Below the pieces are notes generated by a model. It made no database searches. It was not told the origin of the DNA and worked only from the letters and a program-made list of their open reading frames with translations. This document shows, piece by piece, positions 35,652 to 43,948 of a stretch of DNA of 43,948 nt. The stretch's first letter is position 1; each line of letters opens with the position of its first letter. Both the position numbers and the translations under genes were made by a program. Origin of the DNA: Sphingomonas sp. 32-66-10 (GTDB taxonomy: Bacteria > Pseudomonadota > Alphaproteobacteria > Sphingomonadales > Sphingomonadaceae); contig NCEF01000028.1 in the NCBI GenBank assembly GCA_002280565.1, positions 1-43,948 on the forward strand, read 5' to 3'.

Positions 35652-37709
35652 CTACCCCGCCCGCAACAACCCCACCGCAGCATCCCGCTCGAACAAATAC
35701 AACGCCACCCGCGCCGCCTGCCCGCGCGCGCCGTCCAGCCCGCCGTCGCGATCGACCAGCAGCCGCGCGTCATCGGTCGCCGCGGCGATCAGCTCGGCGA
35801 ACTTTTCCGGCGGGGCGAGCCGGAAGGTCTGTTCCCCCGATTGCCGCGTGCCCAGCATCTCGCCCGCCCCACGCAGCCGCAGGTCCTCCTCGGCAATCCG
35901 AAACCCGTCATTGGTCTCGCGCATCAGCGCCAGCCGCGCCCGCGACGTCTCGCTCAATGTCCCCCCGCGCAGCAGCACGCACACCGACCGCCCCCCGCCG
36001 CGCCCGACCCGCCCGCGCAGCTGGTGGAGTTGCGCCAGCCCGAACCGGTCCGCCGCCTCGATCACGATCAGCGTCGCGTTGGGGACATCGACCCCCACCT
36101 CGATCACCGTCGTCGCGACCAGTACGCCCAGCTCGCCAGCGGAAAAGCGCGCCATCACCGCGTCCTTCTCCGGCCCCTTCATCCGGCCATGGACCAGCCC
36201 CACCCGCTCGCCGAACCGCGCGCGCAGCGCCTCGGCCCGCGCTTCGGCGGCAGCCAGGTCGGTCTTCTCGCTCTCCTCGACCAGCGGGCACACCCAATAG
36301 GCCTGCCCCCCGCCCGACAGATGCCGGGCAAGGCCGTTGACGACCTCCTCGATCCGCTCCTCGCTGATCACGCTGGTCTCGATCGGCTGGCGGCCCGGCG
36401 GCATCTCGTCGAGCTTGCTGACATCCATCTCGCCATGCGTCGCGAGTTGCAGCGTGCGCGGGATCGGCGTCGCGGTCATCACCAGCAGATGCGGCGCGGT
36501 CTTCGCCTTGGCCTGCAACATCATCCGCTCGGCCACGCCAAAGCGATGCTGCTCGTCCACCACGACAAGGCCGAGGTCACGATACTCGACCCCCTGCTGA
36601 AAGATCGCGTGCGTGCCGATCAAGATGTCGATCGACCCATCCGCGACCCCCATCAGCGTCGCCTCGCGCACCCGGCCCTTGTCGCGCCCGGTGAGGATCG
36701 CGATCTCGACGCCAAGGCCAGCGAACAGCTTGCGCAGCGTCTCATAATGCTGGCGCGCGAGGATTTCGGTCGGCGCCAGCATCGCCCCCTGCGCCCCCGC
36801 CTCGACCGCGATCAGCAGCGCCATCGCCGCCACCAGCGTCTTGCCCGCGCCGACATCGCCCTGCAGCAGCCGCAGCATCGGGCGCGGCTGCGCCATATCG
36901 CCCTCGATCTCGCGGATCGTCCGCGCCTGCGCGCCCGTCGGCGTGTAGGGCAGGTGCAGCGCATCGCGCAGCCGCCCGTCCCCAGCCAGCGCCCGCCCCT
37001 TCTTCGCCCGCGCCGCCCCCCGCACCAGCATCAGCGCCAGCTGATTGGCGAACACCTCGTCATAGGCCAGCCGGTCGCGCGCCTTGGCATCCGCCGGGTC
37101 CGCATGGATCGCGGCAAGCGCCTCGCGCCAGTCGGGCCAGCCCTTGCGCGCTTTCAAGCTCGGCTCGATCCATTCGGGCAGCTCGGGCGCGCGCGCCACC
37201 GCCTGCGCGGCAAAGTCCGCCAGCCGCTTCGACGTCATCCCCTCCGACAGCGGATAGATCGCCTCGCGCCCGCCCGGCCGCGGCTCGCTCAGCGCGACGA
37301 TCTCCGGGTGCACGATCTGCAATTCCTGCCCGTACTGGTCGAGCCGCCCCGACACCCATTTCGCCTCGTTCAGCGGCAGTTGCTTCTTCGCCCAGCCGCT
37401 ATTCCCGCCAAAGAACACCAAGGTCACATAATTGCCGCGCGCATCGGTCGCCTCGACCCGCGCCGGCGCCCGCGCGCTCCCGCTCATGCGATAATTCACC
37501 GGGGTCAGCTGGATCGCGATCGTCCGCCCGACATCGGCCTGATCCAGCTCTTCGCGCGGCAGCCGGTCGATATATCCGCTCGGCAGATGGAACGCGACAT
37601 CCACCACCCGCGCCAGCCCCAGCCGCTCCAGCGGCTTGGCCAATTGCGGCCCGACGCCCTTGAGGACGGTGACTTCGGCGAACAGGGGATTGAGGATGTC
37701 GGGACGCAT
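35652..37709 (-). CDS. recG: ATP-dependent DNA helicase RecG
   Basis: The ATG at 37709 gives 685 residues, the usual length. The wedge (OB) domain is N-terminal, with LKGVGPQLAKPLERLGL at the start. Helicase motifs follow: Walker A GDVGAGKT at 284-291, DEQH box in VVVDEQHRFGV, MTATPIPRTL, and QLRGRVGRGG. DLRLRGAGEMLGTRQSG near the C-terminus is diagnostic for RecG. It remodels stalled replication forks and Holliday junctions. It diverges from sdhE across 71 bases. Confidence 0.96.
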   Translation of the reverse strand: MRPDILNPLFAEVTVLKGVGPQLAKPLERLGLARVVDVAFHLPSGYIDRLPREELDQADVGRTIAIQLTPVNYRMSGSARAPARVEATDARGNYVTLVFFGGNSGWAKKQLPLNEAKWVSGRLDQYGQELQIVHPEIVALSEPRPGGREAIYPLSEGMTSKRLADFAAQAVARAPELPEWIEPSLKARKGWPDWREALAAIHADPADAKARDRLAYDEVFANQLALMLVRGAARAKKGRALAGDGRLRDALHLPYTPTGAQARTIREIEGDMAQPRPMLRLLQGDVGAGKTLVAAMALLIAVEAGAQGAMLAPTEILARQHYETLRKLFAGLGVEIAILTGRDKGRVREATLMGVADGSIDILIGTHAIFQQGVEYRDLGLVVVDEQHRFGVAERMMLQAKAKTAPHLLVMTATPIPRTLQLATHGEMDVSKLDEMPPGRQPIETSVISEERIEEVVNGLARHLSGGGQAYWVCPLVEESEKTDLAAAEARAEALRARFGERVGLVHGRMKGPEKDAVMARFSAGELGVLVATTVIEVGVDVPNATLIVIEAADRFGLAQLHQLRGRVGRGGGRSVCVLLRGGTLSETSRARLALMRETNDGFRIAEEDLRLRGAGEMLGTRQSGEQTFRLAPPEKFAELIAAATDDARLLVDRDGGLDGARGQAARVALYLFERDAAVGLLRAG

Positions 37710-37780
37710 GATTATCTGCGGTACCCTACACCCAGCCGACCGCGCGCAAAAGCGCCGTCGGCCAATTTGCGTTGAGACTT

Positions 37781-38047
37781 ATGGACCGCGAAACTCGCAT
37801 CAAACGCCTCCGCTTCCGCGCCTGGCACCGTGGCGTCAAGGAAGCCGACCTGATGATCGGCGGCTTCTTCGACGCGCATCACGCCGGCTGGACCGATGCC
37901 GAGATCGAGACGTTCGAAGCGCTGCTCGAGGAACAGGATGTCGACATCATGGCCTGGGCAATGGGGATGCAGCCGGTCCCGGCCGAATATCAGGGCACGA
38001 TCATGGCGGCGCTCAAAACGCTGAACTACGTGCCGATCGCGAAATAA
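37781..38047 (+). CDS. sdhE: FAD assembly factor SdhE (DUF339)
   Basis: The ATG at 37781 gives 88 residues; a TTG at 37772 is possible. The RGxxE motif is R17-G-V-K-E21 in AWHRGVKEADLM, the site that contacts FAD-bearing flavoprotein. GWTDAEIETFEALLEEQD and the following helices complete the five-helix fold. SdhE helps attach FAD covalently to the succinate dehydrogenase flavoprotein. In alphaproteobacteria it often lies between recG and mfd, as here. Confidence 0.92.
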   Translation: MDRETRIKRLRFRAWHRGVKEADLMIGGFFDAHHAGWTDAEIETFEALLEEQDVDIMAWAMGMQPVPAEYQGTIMAALKTLNYVPIAK

Positions 38048-38050
38048 GCC

Positions 38051-38072
38051 CCCTCCCCCTTCGGGGCGAGGG
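38051..38072 (+). repeat. GC-rich hairpin between sdhE and mfd
   Basis: CCCTC and CCCC pair with GGGG and GAGGG around TTC, with one bulged C. It starts three bases after the sdhE stop and belongs to the GGGGAGG hairpin class. It could reduce read-through into mfd, but there is no T-run. Confidence 0.5.
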
Positions 38073-38085
38073 CTAGAAAGAACCA

Positions 38086-41000
38086 ATGCCCGACCTCAAC
38101 CGCATCCTCACCGCCAAGGCCCCGCTGACCCTGTCCGGCGTCCCCACGGGCTTCCTCCCCTGGCTGCTCGCCGATCTCGCGCGCGCCTCGACCAGCGGTG
38201 CGGTGTACATCGCGCCGGACGAATCCGCGATGCGCGCGGTCGCCTCCACCGCGACCTTCTTCGCGCCGGAGCTGGAGATCATCCAGTTCCCCGCCTGGGA
38301 CTGCCTCCCCTATGACCGCGCCAGCCCGACATTGCGCGTCATGGCCGAACGCATGGCGGCGCTGTCCGCGCTCCAGACGACCACCAGCAAGCCCCGCCTG
38401 ATCCTCACCACCGTCAACGCCGCCAGCCAGCGCACGCTGAACCCGTTCCGCATCCGCCAGATGACCGCGCGCCTCGCCCCGGGCGAGCGCATCTCGCTCG
38501 ACAAGCTGGCCGCCCTGCTCTCGTCCAACGGCTATGTCCGCACCGACACCGTCCATGACAGCGGCGAATTCGCGGTGCGCGGTGGCCTGGTCGATCTCTA
38601 CCCCTCGGGCGCGGAACAGGCGCTCCGCCTCGATTTCTTCGGCGACGAGATCGAAAGCGTCCGCACCTTCGACCCCAGTGATCAGCGCACGACCGGCCGC
38701 GTCGACGGCTTCACCCTCCTCCCCGCGTCCGAAGCGCTGCTCGACGAAGACACGATCAAGCGCTTCCGCACCCGCTACCGCGAAAAATTCGGCGCCACTG
38801 CCACTGGCGACCCGCTATATCAGGCGATCAGCGAAGGCCGCCGCCTTGCCGGCATGGAGCATTGGCTCCCGCTGTTCGAAGAGCGGATGGATACCCTGTT
38901 CGACCACCTCCCCGCCGACGCGGCCGTCGTCCGCGACGCGGGTGACGCGGGTGCCGCCGAAGCCCGTTTCGAGGCGATCGCCGACTATCAGGCCAACCGC
39001 GTCCGCGCCCAGTCGACCGACGCCGGCAGCTACCGCCCGCTCGGCACCGACCAGCTCTACCTCCTCCCCGCCGAGTGGGAGACGCGCCTCAAATCCGCCC
39101 GCGCCCATCTCGCGACCCCGTTCCACGAGCCCGAAAGCGCCACCGTCCTCGACTTCAACGTCGACGGCCCGCGCGACTTCGCCCCCGAGCGCGCGGCGCA
39201 ATCGAACATCTACGAAGCCGTCACCGACCACCTCACCAAGCTGCGCAAGGCGGGCAAGAAGCCGATCCTCGCCAGCTACTCGACCGGCTCGCGCGAGCGG
39301 CTCAAGGGCCTGCTCGCCGACCATGGCCTGACCAGCACCGTGCTGGCGGACGGCTGGCAGGAGGCGCTCGGCGCCGCAGCGGGCGGCCGCGATTCCGCCA
39401 ATGTCGCCCTCATCGTCCTCCCGCTCGACCACGGCTTCACCGCGCCCGACATCGCGCTGCTGACCGAACAGGACATGCTCGGCGACCGGCTGATCCGCCG
39501 CAACAAGCGCAAGAAGTCGACCGACGCCTTCCTCGCCGAACTCGCCACCCTCTCCCCCGGCGACCTCGTCGTCCACGCCGAACATGGCATCGGCCGCTAT
39601 GAGGGGCTCACGCAAATCCCGGTGCAACAGGCACCGCATGATTGCGTCGCGCTCTCCTATGCCGGCGGCGACAAGCTCTACGTTCCGGTCGAAAACCTCG
39701 AAGTCCTCACCCGCTACGGCTCCTCCGAAGAGGGCGCGACCCTCGACCGCCTCGGCGGCGAAGCCTGGCAGCGGCGCAAGTCGAAGATGAAGGAGCGCAT
39801 CCGCGAAATCGCGGGTGAACTCATCGCCACCGCCGCCGCCCGCGCCGTCCGCCCGGGTGAGGTGATCGACCCCGACCCCGGCGCCTATCCCGCCTTTGTC
39901 GACCGCTTCCCGTTCAGCGAGACCGACGATCAGGAACGCGCCATCGGCGAAACGCTCGACGATCTCGCCGCCGGCCGCCCGATGGACCGGCTCGTCGTCG
40001 GCGATGTCGGCTTCGGCAAGACCGAGGTCGCGCTGCGCGCCGCCTTCGTCGCGGCGATGGCCGGCTATCAGGTCGCGATCGTCTGCCCGACCACCCTGCT
40101 CGCGCGCCAGCATTACACCAACTTCGTCGCCCGGTTTGAAGGGTTCCCGCTGCGCATCGGCCGCCTCTCCCGCCTCGTCCCCGCTGCCGAGGCCAAGGCG
40201 ACCAAGGAAGCCCTCGAAAACGGCACGCTCGACGTCGTCGTCGGCACCCACGCCGTCCTCGCCAAGGGCATCGAATTCAAGCGCCTCGGCCTGGTCGTGG
40301 TGGATGAGGAACAGCGCTTCGGCGTCACCCACAAGGAACGGCTCAAGGGTCTCAAGGCCGACGTCCACGTCCTCACCCTCACCGCCACCCCGATCCCGCG
40401 CACGCTGCAAATGGCGATGTCGGGCCTGCGCGAGCTGTCGGTGATCCAGACCCCGCCGGTCGATCGCCTCGCGGTGCGCACCTATGTCATGCCGTGGGAC
40501 CCGGTGGTCCTGCGCGAAGCCCTGTTGCGCGAACATTATCGCGGCGGGCAGAGTTTCTTCGTCACCCCGCGCATCGCCGACCTGCCCGACATCGAGAAGT
40601 TCCTGCGCGAGGATGTGCCGGAGGTCCGCTACGTCGTCGCCCATGGCCAGATGGCGGCGAGCGAGGTCGAGGAGCGCATGTCCGCCTTCTACGACAAGAA
40701 GTATGAGGTGCTGGTCTCTACCACCATCATCGAATCCGGCCTCGACATCCCGTCCGCCAACACGATGATCGTCAACCGCGCCGACCGCTTCGGCCTGGCG
40801 CAACTCTATCAGCTGCGCGGCCGCGTCGGGCGCGCCAAGACCCGCGCCTATGCGTACATGACCACCGCGCCCCAGCGGCTGATGACCGATGGCGCGGAAA
40901 AGCGCCTCAAGGTCCTCTCCGACCTCGATTCACTGGGCGCGGGGTTTCAGCTCGCCAGCCACGATCTCGACATTCGCGGCGCGGGCAATCTGCTCGGCGA

Positions 41001-41562
41001 CGAACAGTCCGGGCATATCAAGGAGGTCGGCTACGAACTCTACCAGTCGATGCTGGAGGAAGCGATCATGGACGCCAAGGCCGGCGGCATCCGCGACGAC
41101 GCCCGCCCGCGCGACCTGTCCCCCCAGATCACCGTCGACGCCCCGATCCTCATCCCCGAAGGCTTCGTCCCCGACCTCGACCTGCGCATGGGCCTCTACC
41201 GCCGCCTGAACGAGGTCGAGGACAAGCGCGGCATCGACGAATTCGCCGCCGAGATGATCGACCGCTTCGGCAAGCTGCCGGAGGAGACCGAACACCTCCT
41301 CACCCTGATCGAGGCCAAGCTGAACGCCAAGCGCGCCTGCATCGCCAAGATCGACGTCGGCCCAAAGGGCGCGCTCGTCACCTTCCACGAAGACAAATTC
41401 CCCAGCGTCGAAGGCCTGATGGCCTATGTCGAACGCCTCGACGGCACCGCCAAGCTGCGCCCCGACATGAAACTGGTCGTGGCGCGGGCGTTCGCGACGC
41501 CGAGGGCGCGGCTGAACGCCGCGCTGCAGATTTCGCGGGGGTTGGCTAAGGCGGCGGGGTGA
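38086..41562 (+). CDS. mfd: Transcription-repair coupling factor
   Basis: This 1158-residue protein matches Mfd length. The UvrB-like N-terminal region (about 1-350) has FPAWDCLPYDRASP. The RNA-polymerase-interacting domain starts SPGDLVVHAEHGIGRYEGL (about 485-505). Helicase motifs follow: Walker A GDVGFGKT at 639-646, VVVDEEQRFGV, LTATPIPRTL, and QLRGRVGRAK. The C-terminal TRCF domain (DLDLRMGLYRRLNEVED) closes it. It removes stalled RNA polymerase at DNA damage and recruits UvrA. Its stop marks the left edge of the AT-rich island. Confidence 0.97.
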   Translation: MPDLNRILTAKAPLTLSGVPTGFLPWLLADLARASTSGAVYIAPDESAMRAVASTATFFAPELEIIQFPAWDCLPYDRASPTLRVMAERMAALSALQTTTSKPRLILTTVNAASQRTLNPFRIRQMTARLAPGERISLDKLAALLSSNGYVRTDTVHDSGEFAVRGGLVDLYPSGAEQALRLDFFGDEIESVRTFDPSDQRTTGRVDGFTLLPASEALLDEDTIKRFRTRYREKFGATATGDPLYQAISEGRRLAGMEHWLPLFEERMDTLFDHLPADAAVVRDAGDAGAAEARFEAIADYQANRVRAQSTDAGSYRPLGTDQLYLLPAEWETRLKSARAHLATPFHEPESATVLDFNVDGPRDFAPERAAQSNIYEAVTDHLTKLRKAGKKPILASYSTGSRERLKGLLADHGLTSTVLADGWQEALGAAAGGRDSANVALIVLPLDHGFTAPDIALLTEQDMLGDRLIRRNKRKKSTDAFLAELATLSPGDLVVHAEHGIGRYEGLTQIPVQQAPHDCVALSYAGGDKLYVPVENLEVLTRYGSSEEGATLDRLGGEAWQRRKSKMKERIREIAGELIATAAARAVRPGEVIDPDPGAYPAFVDRFPFSETDDQERAIGETLDDLAAGRPMDRLVVGDVGFGKTEVALRAAFVAAMAGYQVAIVCPTTLLARQHYTNFVARFEGFPLRIGRLSRLVPAAEAKATKEALENGTLDVVVGTHAVLAKGIEFKRLGLVVVDEEQRFGVTHKERLKGLKADVHVLTLTATPIPRTLQMAMSGLRELSVIQTPPVDRLAVRTYVMPWDPVVLREALLREHYRGGQSFFVTPRIADLPDIEKFLREDVPEVRYVVAHGQMAASEVEERMSAFYDKKYEVLVSTTIIESGLDIPSANTMIVNRADRFGLAQLYQLRGRVGRAKTRAYAYMTTAPQRLMTDGAEKRLKVLSDLDSLGAGFQLASHDLDIRGAGNLLGDEQSGHIKEVGYELYQSMLEEAIMDAKAGGIRDDARPRDLSPQITVDAPILIPEGFVPDLDLRMGLYRRLNEVEDKRGIDEFAAEMIDRFGKLPEETEHLLTLIEAKLNAKRACIAKIDVGPKGALVTFHEDKFPSVEGLMAYVERLDGTAKLRPDMKLVVARAFATPRARLNAALQISRGLAKAAG

Positions 41563-41628
41563 GTCGTCCAACTGCTTGCGTTGTTAACATCTACCGCTCG
41601 AACTTATTACTTCCACATTCGCGATAAT

Positions 41629-42519
41629 CTAGGGAATGTAGGTCGCAGTTGTCTTGAACTCCAAACCGTCAAGCAGAGAACGCATAAAACCCTGAATACC
41701 TTTCCTCCAAAGAAGGCGATAAACGGTATCATACTCTTCAAGCATTTGTTCCGGCATTTCACGCTGCCTTTGGCCGGTATCAGGATCGCTATAAGTTTGT
41801 GTTCCGAACAGAAAATTGAACCAAAGTCCAGAATAGTCGCGGTTTGCCGGCGCTGAAACATCGTAAGTTACCGACAGCCTGCCATCACTACTGTTTCGAT
41901 CCCAGACATTAACTTTATAATCCGCCCTAGAAATTTCAGTTGAGCTGCCCTCAACCGACTCAATCATACCGTCACTTCCCGGGATCTTTGTAATTAGTCG
42001 ATTCAAAACTTGATAGTTTTTATTTTCCTTCGCGTCTTTTCGAAAATCATAAGCGACGAATCCAAACCTATATATCACGTTCGTAACATTCATCTTACGT
42101 CTCAACAACTCCTCCATCAGATCAAGAAGCGATGATACTAAAGTTCGCATACCTGGAAGAGCGGACTGGTACCAAAAATGAAAAGTTTGCATCTTTAGAC
42201 CAGATTTACTTATAACAACCTTGTTTTGATATACACTAACTTGAAAATCATAGATATCGTCTTTATAAAGAATCGAGAAATTATCTGCGGATTTGGATTG
42301 CTGCAATTGGCTCTCTGAATAAAACTGGGCAGTTTGAAGAAGCGCTATCATGTCGTCATGCAAACGGTCCTGCAATCTTGCACGAATTTCATCGTTCTCC
42401 CAGTCTGCGATCATCGGAAAATCGATGGTCATTTGAAACGAATTTATATCGTGCACTTTGTAAGCAAAAGAGTTCGCATCATCAAATTCTAAGTATGACT
42501 TGGGCTGAGCGGCGTTCAT
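41629..42519 (-). CDS. Protein of unknown function, third gene of the AAA+ operon
   Basis: This 296-residue protein starts in an ATGA overlap with the ClpX-like gene. It is acidic and soluble, without signal peptide or membrane helix. Strand-rich parts (FQMTIDFPMIADW, VSVYQNKVVISKSG) flank a helix (GMRTLVSSLLDLMEELLRRK), then VIYRFGFVAYDF, a long strand-rich part and a C-terminal helix (LLWRKGIQGFMRSLLDGLEF). The layout reminds me of the sporadic TIGR04255 family (strand, helix, RxGxRY strand, late helices), but this is a weak resemblance. Coupling with the ATPase suggests a partner or regulator. Confidence 0.7.
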   Translation of the reverse strand: MNAAQPKSYLEFDDANSFAYKVHDINSFQMTIDFPMIADWENDEIRARLQDRLHDDMIALLQTAQFYSESQLQQSKSADNFSILYKDDIYDFQVSVYQNKVVISKSGLKMQTFHFWYQSALPGMRTLVSSLLDLMEELLRRKMNVTNVIYRFGFVAYDFRKDAKENKNYQVLNRLITKIPGSDGMIESVEGSSTEISRADYKVNVWDRNSSDGRLSVTYDVSAPANRDYSGLWFNFLFGTQTYSDPDTGQRQREMPEQMLEEYDTVYRLLWRKGIQGFMRSLLDGLEFKTTATYIP

Positions 42520-43616
42520 AAGCTTTTTCCTTCATCTAAATGCCTTAAGTCAACATAAAGATCAGACTGCTCACTATCCTCATTCTCATACGCAAATTTC
42601 GACATAGGAGTAAACAACATTTGCTGCAGCCCTCGCGCCCCAATTTGGAGGGCGACAGCGCGTTTTGAGATTTCAATCAAAAATTCGTCTGAAACGATTA
42701 AATTTTTTCCAATTTCAGCAAAATGATTTGTCCAAATCGCTAAAGGAGATGACACAGGATGCCTCAATATATCTAACAAGGCCGATTCATCGAGCCCTGT
42801 GTACTGAATAATGGCCGGAAGCCTTGAAACGAACTCGGGTATCATTCCATAATTCTTGATGTCTTCCGCGACCACGTCGTTCGTTCGTTTAGAACGACTT
42901 AACATTCTCTGCGTCTCTGGCGATCTAAGCCGACGAACGCGCTCAATTCCTGAGAAAGCGCCCCCCATTATAAAAAGAGCTCTTGGCTCTTCCGACGAAG
43001 TATCCACGTACTGTGTTTCTATAAATTTTAGTAACGATCGCTGGATATCACTCTTCCAATAGGCATTATTGTCTTTCTCATCAGCGGCCAACTTATCAAT
43101 TTCATCAATAAAAACGATAACTTTAGATGCAGACTGTCGGCTTATTTCCGCGCGCAGTTCGCTAATTGAGCTTCCAGTTCGCGCACCTTCGGGGACAAGA
43201 TTGGTCGCATCAAAGACATGAACAGGTATATTTAAGGCTGACGAAGCAACCTTAATTGAAAAGGTTTTGCCACTTCCGGTGGGTCCCAAAATTATACCAT
43301 TAGGCGGGGGGTTAAGCGCAGCTGAGGAAGGATTCCAGTGCAGAAACATCGATATCAGAATGCTGAGAGACTGCTTGGCGGGTTCTTGACCTATAACCTT
43401 TTCATCTAATATCTTTTTAATATCAGACGCCCTAGCAGTAGAAATGCTTTGTTCTGAACAATCGATCTCGGCCGCACCCACCTTTTCGTTTACATCATCT
43501 AATTCTGCTGACCGGATTTTTGGCCGTGAGCGAAAATAATCTAACCTGCCCCTCCTGTTAGAGCTTGCATGGCTATTGAACCAAAGGCGCTCGTGTCGAT
43601 TTACAACCTTAGCCAT
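42516..43616 (-). CDS. ClpX-like AAA+ ATPase without zinc domain, pore loops or ClpP loop
   Basis: The ATG at 43616 gives 366 residues; it overlaps the upstream gene by eight bases (an upstream ATG at 43634 is possible). From LDEKVIGQEPAKQSL (residues 70-84) the order follows ClpX: Walker A GPTGSGKT 111-118, Walker B VIVFIDEID 166-174, FIMGGAFSGIERV, Arg finger Arg265 in GMIPEFVSRLP, sensor-2 Arg328 in IGARGL. Differences: no N-terminal zinc-binding domain (residues 1-65 unrelated), GYVG pore loop replaced by GARTG (144-148), the RKH loop absent, and the IGF loop shortened away. ATP hydrolysis is likely. Classical protein threading and ClpP docking are not. Confidence 0.85.
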   Translation of the reverse strand: MAKVVNRHERLWFNSHASSNRRGRLDYFRSRPKIRSAELDDVNEKVGAAEIDCSEQSISTARASDIKKILDEKVIGQEPAKQSLSILISMFLHWNPSSAALNPPPNGIILGPTGSGKTFSIKVASSALNIPVHVFDATNLVPEGARTGSSISELRAEISRQSASKVIVFIDEIDKLAADEKDNNAYWKSDIQRSLLKFIETQYVDTSSEEPRALFIMGGAFSGIERVRRLRSPETQRMLSRSKRTNDVVAEDIKNYGMIPEFVSRLPAIIQYTGLDESALLDILRHPVSSPLAIWTNHFAEIGKNLIVSDEFLIEISKRAVALQIGARGLQQMLFTPMSKFAYENEDSEQSDLYVDLRHLDEGKSL

Positions 43617-43948
43617 TAACCTTATCCAGCTCATTTTTTAGGACATTTACCTGATTTTGAAGCGCTATTAGTTCGTCTATTCGCTGACAAGCCTCAATTA
43701 AATGAGAATTATCTTTAGTCTGCGCTATTTCACGGCTAACTCGTATTTTTAACTCGACAAGCCGATCTTCAGAAATTGGAATTTTAGCAACGAATGGTAC
43801 TAAGTCTGGGATTGCCTGCCGATGTTCTTCGATACTGCTGCGGCATGCTTGAAGACGAATCGTGCAAAGAGCCTGATCCATTTCTCGTTTTTCTCTCAAC
43901 CTTAGCTCTTCTGCTTGGTTGAACCGGTTTTGAGTATCCCATCGCTGC
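43609..43948 (-). CDS. Coiled-coil-like hypothetical protein (N-terminus outside window)
   Basis: The frame is open to the right edge, with about 16 residues readable before the TTG at 43899 (QRWDTQNRFNQAEELRL), so the start lies outside. The visible 112 or so residues are charged and helical, with heptad-like LVELKIRVSREIAQTK and LIALQNQVNVLKNELDKVNG at the end, a plausible coiled coil. The stop overlaps the ClpX-like ATG. No known family recognised. It may be a partner or targeting subunit for the ATPase. Confidence 0.65.
   Translation of the reverse strand, partial: QRWDTQNRFNQAEELRLREKREMDQALCTIRLQACRSSIEEHRQAIPDLVPFVAKIPISEDRLVELKIRVSREIAQTKDNSHLIEACQRIDELIALQNQVNVLKNELDKVNG

Larger units (their letters stand above)
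41570..43948. other. AT-rich accessory island (runs off the right edge)
   Basis: Base composition changes abruptly a few bases after the mfd stop: AT-rich codons such as AAA, TTT, AAT and ATA become common, in contrast to the GC-rich window. All three genes here run on the minus strand with overlapping ends. No transposase, integrase or tRNA is seen. Acquisition by horizontal transfer is inferred. The right border lies outside the window. Confidence 0.75.

Noticed and set aside
35616-37775. 719-residue open frame on the plus strand opposite recG
   Set aside because: Composition is Arg/Pro/His noise and it lies antisense to a complete RecG with all helicase motifs.
38815-40803. 662-residue open frame on the minus strand opposite mfd
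   Set aside because: It is antisense to Mfd motifs and has no motif of its own. It is a GC artefact.
42516-43616. A second housekeeping ClpX
   Set aside because: Zinc domain, GYVG and IGF loops are missing, and the gene is in an AT-rich block, not next to clpP or lon.
1-43948. CRISPR arrays, rRNA genes, transposases
   Set aside because: No regular spacer repeats, no rRNA cores and no DDE-type transposase were seen. The repeats are intergenic hairpins.

Overview
The window is GC-rich chromosomal DNA that looks like a sphingomonad (Alphaproteobacteria, Sphingomonadaceae). The basis is the gene order trpG-trpD-trpC-moaC-moeA-lexA-comEC-gltX-gltA, an alphaproteobacterial SOS box (GTTC-N7-GTTC) ahead of lexA, recG/sdhE/mfd clustering, a PTS-Ntr type HPr with an EIIA-Man partner, several PilZ proteins, a DOMON-like gene beside tyrS, and dispersed GC-rich hairpin repeats of a kind I associate with this group. 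No rRNA, tRNA, CRISPR array or insertion sequence was recognised.

Layout. 1-3.6 kb (+): the end of an EIIA-Man gene, ptsH, a TrmH-family RNA methyltransferase, a small two-CXXC protein, cysS (frameshifted in this sequence) and an Imm50-like orphan. 3.6-6.7 kb (-): an exported DUF1800/DUF1501 pair. 6.9-17.7 kb (+): a hydroxyacid dehydrogenase, a Tat-exported carotenoid oxygenase, then tryptophan genes (trpG, trpD, trpC) interleaved with PilZ and membrane-protein genes, molybdenum-cofactor genes (moaC, moeA), lexA under its own SOS box, a GFA-like protein and a lipoprotein. comEC runs convergently (-). 20-23.6 kb (+): gltX, gltA with a good terminator, then a glutaredoxin-MauE fusion behind a potentially structured leader. 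23.6-33.3 kb (-): an S41 peptidase, a histidine-kinase-like protein without the phosphoacceptor His, a frameshifted DUF2336-like gene coupled to it, a membrane protein with a nucleotidyltransferase-like N-terminus, a NamZ/DUF1343 protein, a TonB-dependent receptor and a DOMON-like protein. 33.3-41.6 kb: tyrS, a PilZ protein, repeats with a small orphan gene, recG (-), sdhE and mfd (+).

Right after mfd the composition changes sharply to AT-rich. From about 41.57 kb to the right edge lies a tightly overlapping three-gene minus-strand operon: a partial coiled-coil-like protein, a ClpX-like AAA+ ATPase, and a protein of unknown function. The ClpX-like protein keeps Walker A, Walker B, the Arg finger and sensor 2. 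It lacks the zinc-binding domain, the GYVG and RKH pore loops and the IGF ClpP-docking loop. This is the best candidate in the window for an undescribed accessory system. Its 5' part lies outside the window.

Two genes (cysS and the DUF2336-like gene) carry frameshifts. Each is explained by one missing base, so sequencing error must be excluded before calling them pseudogenes.
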